Assembly (NCBI GenBank): GCA_023261525.1
Contig: JAHFOU010000109.1
Location: 1 to 7,314, forward strand
Source: Planctomycetota bacterium
Lineage (GTDB): Bacteria > Planctomycetota > SBBH01 > JAHFOU01
Length of the DNA stretch: 7,314 nt
Direction of reading: 5' to 3'
Shown one piece after another: positions 5,202 through 7,314 of this stretch. How positions within the stretch are numbered: position 1 is the first letter of the stretch; every line of letters begins with the position of its first letter. The translations under genes and the position numbers were made by a program. The notes under the pieces were generated by a model. That model searched no databases. It had not been told where the DNA came from and saw nothing but the letters and a program-made list of their open reading frames with translations.

Positions 5202-6257
5202 ATGGCCTTGGGACTCGACAGCCTTCTCGGTTTCTTCTCCCACGACATCGGGATCGACCTGGGCACGGCCAACACCCTGGTCTGCGTCCGGGGCAAGGGC
5301 ATCGTCCTGTCGGAGCCTTCCGTGGTGGCCGTCAAGAAGGGCACCAACGAGGTCCTTCTGGACGGGGACGCCGTCGGCAACCGCGCCAAGGCCATGCTCG
5401 GCAAGACCCCCGGCAACTATGAGGCCATCCGCCCCATGAAGGACGGGGTGATCGCCGACTTCGAGATCACCGAGGCCATGCTCAAGTACTTCATCCGCCG
5501 GGTCCACAAGCGCACGCGCATGATCTCCCCCCAGGTCGTCATCGCCGTGCCCTCCGGGATCACGGCCGTGGAGCGCCGGGCCGTGGTGGGCGCCGCCCGC
5601 CGTGCCGGGGCCCGGGGCGTCTTCCCCATCGACGAGCCGATGGCCGCGGCCATGGGTGTGGGCCTGCCGGTGGCCGAGCCGGTGGCCAGCATGATCGTGG
5701 ACATCGGGGGGGGCACCACGGAGGTGGCCGTCATCTCCATGGGGGGCATCGTTACGGGCGAGTCCATCCGGGTGGCCGGCAACGAGTTCGACGAGGCCAT
5801 CATCCAGCACATGAAGCGCAACTTCAACCTGCTCATCGGCGAGAACACGGCCGAGAAGATCAAGATCCAGATCGGGTCGGCGGGGCCCCTGGAGCAGGAG
5901 CTGACCATGGACGTGCGCGGGCGCGACACCGTGGCCAACCTTCCCCGGCATACGTCGATCTCGAGCGAGGAGATCCGCAAGGCCTTGAAGGAGCCCGTCC
6001 AGGCCATCGTCGACGCCATCAAGATGACCCTGGAGCGCACCCCGCCCGAGCTGTCCGGCGACCTGGTGGCCAGCGGGATCACCATGGCCGGCGGCGGAGC
6101 CATGCTCCGCGGGATCGACAAGGTGCTCAGCGCCGAGACGGGCCTGCCCGTCCGCGTCGCCGAGGACCCGCTCACCGCTGTGGCCCGCGGCACCCTGATC
6201 TACCTCGAGCACTTCGATCAGATCCGTCCGAAGCTCGAACGCTCCGAAGAGGAGTAG
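5202..6257 (+). CDS. mreB: Rod shape-determining protein MreB
   Basis: This 351-residue protein is bacterial actin MreB, which forms ATP-dependent antiparallel filaments on the inner membrane and guides the elongasome (MreCD, RodA, PBP2) in lateral cell-wall synthesis. Actin-fold motifs appear in order: phosphate-1 loop 'DIGIDLGTANT' (15-25), the hydrolysis region 'FPIDEPMAAAMG' (141-152) with E145, phosphate-2 'IVDIGGGTTEVAV' (165-177), and the adenosine loop 'MAGGGAMLRG' (295-304). The N-terminal hydrophobic stretch 'LDSLLGFFS' (5-13) is the expected membrane-binding amphipathic helix. Length is normal (about 335-350). ATG 5202 is preferred because relatives begin close to 'LDSLLG', and because the promoter -10 overlaps the alternative ATG 5190. 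A much longer open reading upstream to 4308 is antisense to the glycosyltransferase and is not coding. The next gene is xth, not mreC, so the usual mreBCD order is broken here. Confidence 0.97.
   Translation: MALGLDSLLGFFSHDIGIDLGTANTLVCVRGKGIVLSEPSVVAVKKGTNEVLLDGDAVGNRAKAMLGKTPGNYEAIRPMKDGVIADFEITEAMLKYFIRRVHKRTRMISPQVVIAVPSGITAVERRAVVGAARRAGARGVFPIDEPMAAAMGVGLPVAEPVASMIVDIGGGTTEVAVISMGGIVTGESIRVAGNEFDEAIIQHMKRNFNLLIGENTAEKIKIQIGSAGPLEQELTMDVRGRDTVANLPRHTSISSEEIRKALKEPVQAIVDAIKMTLERTPPELSGDLVASGITMAGGGAMLRGIDKVLSAETGLPVRVAEDPLTAVARGTLIYLEHFDQIRPKLERSEEE
6247..6254 (+). promoter_or_regulatory. Strong Shine-Dalgarno sequence of xth
   Basis: AAGAGGAG, inside the last codons of mreB, ends six bases before TTG 6261. 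It fixes TTG as the start of the exonuclease III gene. It is the only strong Shine-Dalgarno sequence found in the window. Confidence 0.75.
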
Positions 6258-6260
6258 GCT

Positions 6261-7037
6261 TTGCGTCTGGTTTCCTGGAACGTCAACGGGATCCGCTCCG
6301 TGGCGGCCAAGGGCTTCCTGCATTGGCTGGCGTCCGAGCGTCCGGATGTCCTCGGCATCCAGGAGATGAAAGCCAAGGAGGACCAGATCCCCGCGGAGCT
6401 GACTTCCGGGCTGGAGGCCGCCGGCTACACCGTGCACTGGTTCCCCGCGGAGCGCCCCGGCTACAGTGGCACGGCGACCTTCTCGCGCAAGCCGCCGAAG
6501 TCCGTCCGGCGCGGGATGGGGGTGGCCGAGTTCGACCGGGAGGGACGCACCCTGGTCACGGACCACGGGGACTTCCTCTTCGTGAACTGCTACTTCCCCA
6601 ACGGCAAGAGCGGGCAGGAGCGCCTGGACTACAAGATGCGCTTCAAGGAGGCCATCGCGGATTTCTGCGACGGGCTTCGGAAGAAGGAAAAACGTGAGGT
6701 CGTCCTCTGCGGGGACGTGAACACGGCCCATCGGGAGATCGACCTGGCCCGGCCCGCGGAGAACGTGGAGGTCTCCGGGTTCATGCCGCTGGAGAGGGCC
6801 TGGATCGACCGCTTCCTGGCCCGGGGCTGGGTGGACAGCTTCCGGCTGGTCCATCCCGATCAGAAGGACGCCTACTCCTGGTGGAGCTTCCGCTCCGGGG
6901 CCCGCAAGCGCAACGTGGGCTGGAGGATCGACTACCACTTCGTCAGCGAGGGCCTGAAGGGCTCCGTGAAGGAGGCCTGGATCAAGCCCGATATCCAGGG
7001 CTCGGACCACTGCCCCGTGGGGCTCGTCCTCTCCTGA
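6261..7037 (+). CDS. xth: Exodeoxyribonuclease III (AP endonuclease, EEP family)
   Basis: This 258-residue protein is a Mg-dependent 3'-5' exonuclease and AP endonuclease of the Xth/ExoA/APE1 family, which cleaves DNA 5' to abasic sites and cleans 3' ends in base excision repair. The active-site set is complete: N7 in 'SWNVNGIR', E35 in 'LGIQEMKA' (31-38), Y111 in 'YFPNG', D152 and N154 in 'GDVNTAHREIDL' (151-162), and the D249/H250 pair in 'SDHCPVGL'. The aromatic segment 'YSWWSFRSGARKRNVGWRID' (205-224) is the usual abasic-site pocket. Length is typical of the ExoA/Xth group (250-270). The start is TTG 6261, supported by AAGAGGAG six bases upstream; the first residues 'MRLVSWNVNG' align with the family start, so nothing is missing. 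It follows mreB after three bases and is probably co-transcribed with it. The TGA at 7035-7037 overlaps the presumed start of the lipid kinase gene. Confidence 0.96.
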   Translation: MRLVSWNVNGIRSVAAKGFLHWLASERPDVLGIQEMKAKEDQIPAELTSGLEAAGYTVHWFPAERPGYSGTATFSRKPPKSVRRGMGVAEFDREGRTLVTDHGDFLFVNCYFPNGKSGQERLDYKMRFKEAIADFCDGLRKKEKREVVLCGDVNTAHREIDLARPAENVEVSGFMPLERAWIDRFLARGWVDSFRLVHPDQKDAYSWWSFRSGARKRNVGWRIDYHFVSEGLKGSVKEAWIKPDIQGSDHCPVGLVLS

Positions 7038-7314
7038 TCCTTGTCCTGGCCAACCCCGCGTCCGGGTCGGGCCGCGCCCTGAAGGCCGCCCAGGACCTGG
7101 TCGATGCCCTGAAGGGGAAGGCCGTCCTGGAGCCCAGCCAGGGGCCGGGCTGGATGGCGCAGAGGGCCCGCGTTGCGGAGGCCTCCCTGGTCGTCGCAGT
7201 CGGCGGGGACGGCACGGCGAACGAGGTCGCATCCGGGCTGAGGGGAAGGGGCATTCCCATGGCCTACTTCCCGGCCGGCACGGTGAACCTCCTGGCCCGG
7301 GTCTACGGTCTTCC
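7034..7314 (+). CDS. Diacylglycerol kinase-family lipid kinase, 5' part (3' partial)
   Basis: Translating frame 2 from 7034 gives 93 residues up to the window end, with the full N-terminal signature of the DAGK/YegS/LCB5 lipid kinases. 'LVLANPASGSG' (3-13) is the nucleotide-side loop, 'VVAVGGDGTANEVASGL' (53-69) the GGDGT phosphate-binding motif, and 'PAGTVNLLAR' (80-89) the third conserved block. Such enzymes phosphorylate diacylglycerol, undecaprenol, phosphatidylglycerol or sphingoid lipids with ATP at the membrane. There is no ATG, GTG or TTG in this frame between 6902 and the NPASG motif; the first in-frame ATG is 7154, after that motif. CTG at 7034 overlaps the xth TGA as CTGA and gives the expected 'MILVLANPASG' start. 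ATC at 7037 is a less likely alternative. A weak G-rich stretch (GTGGGG, 7017-7022) lies 11 bases upstream. The family call is strong; the substrate is unknown and the start codon is inferred. Confidence 0.85.
   Translation, partial: MILVLANPASGSGRALKAAQDLVDALKGKAVLEPSQGPGWMAQRARVAEASLVVAVGGDGTANEVASGLRGRGIPMAYFPAGTVNLLARVYGL

Noticed and set aside
5112..7232. Stop-free extension of the minus-strand GT4 frame through the antisense of mreB and xth, giving a 1087-residue reading.
   Set aside because: The extra 707 residues mirror mreB and xth and have no recognisable domain. The family start fits ATG 5111, which also has a -10 box just upstream.
6982..7260. Minus-strand open frame of 92 codons over the xth end and the lipid kinase start.
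   Set aside because: It is antisense to strongly conserved kinase motifs and has no domain character.

Overview
The window comes from a GC-rich bacterium, roughly two-thirds G+C or more by eye, with genes packed almost edge to edge. Codon third positions are strongly G/C. It carries a normal actin-type cell-shape gene (mreB) and a set of envelope-glycan enzymes. This would fit a high-GC Gram-negative such as an Acidobacteriota (Holophagae-like) or deltaproteobacterial-type lineage. That placement is an impression from the protein sequences, not a verified assignment. No RNA gene, mobile element, CRISPR array or convincing intrinsic terminator was seen. No stretch over 100 bases lacks a gene.

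Layout. Bases 1-356 hold the 3' end of a gene encoding a CARDB-like extracellular domain; this part is less GC-rich than the rest. After a 28-base gap with a likely promoter, a plus-strand operon runs from 385 to 3185: a PIG-L/LmbE-type deacetylase, a GT4 glycosyltransferase 15 bases later, and a GT2 glycosyltransferase that starts inside the stop codon of the GT4 gene. This operon collides tail to tail, with a 14-base coding overlap, with a minus-strand pair: a second GT4 glycosyltransferase (5111 to 3969) and a formyltransferase (3972 to 3172) joined by an ATGA overlap. A 90-base divergent intergenic region (5112-5201) then separates the minus-strand pair from mreB (5202-6257). mreB is followed within 3 bases by an exonuclease III gene (6261-7037), and then by the start of a diacylglycerol-kinase-family lipid kinase that runs off the window.

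How the genes may work together. Two GT4 enzymes, one GT2 enzyme, a deacetylase and a formyltransferase in two converging operons look like part of a surface polysaccharide or glycolipid pathway with modified amino sugars. This is inferred from families and proximity; no substrate can be read from the sequence. mreB directs cell-wall elongation, xth repairs DNA, and the lipid kinase probably acts in membrane lipid metabolism. Their close spacing suggests co-transcription rather than a shared pathway.

The most interesting observations are at gene starts. Three genes that head transcription units (the deacetylase, the minus-strand GT4 and mreB) share one geometry: a good -10 hexamer ends 9-10 bases before the ATG and there is no Shine-Dalgarno sequence. 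This predicts leaderless or nearly leaderless mRNAs. In contrast, xth has a strong Shine-Dalgarno sequence. The lipid kinase has no ATG, GTG or TTG at the proper place and appears to start at CTG, in a CTGA overlap with the xth stop codon. I did not find a clearly novel multi-gene system.
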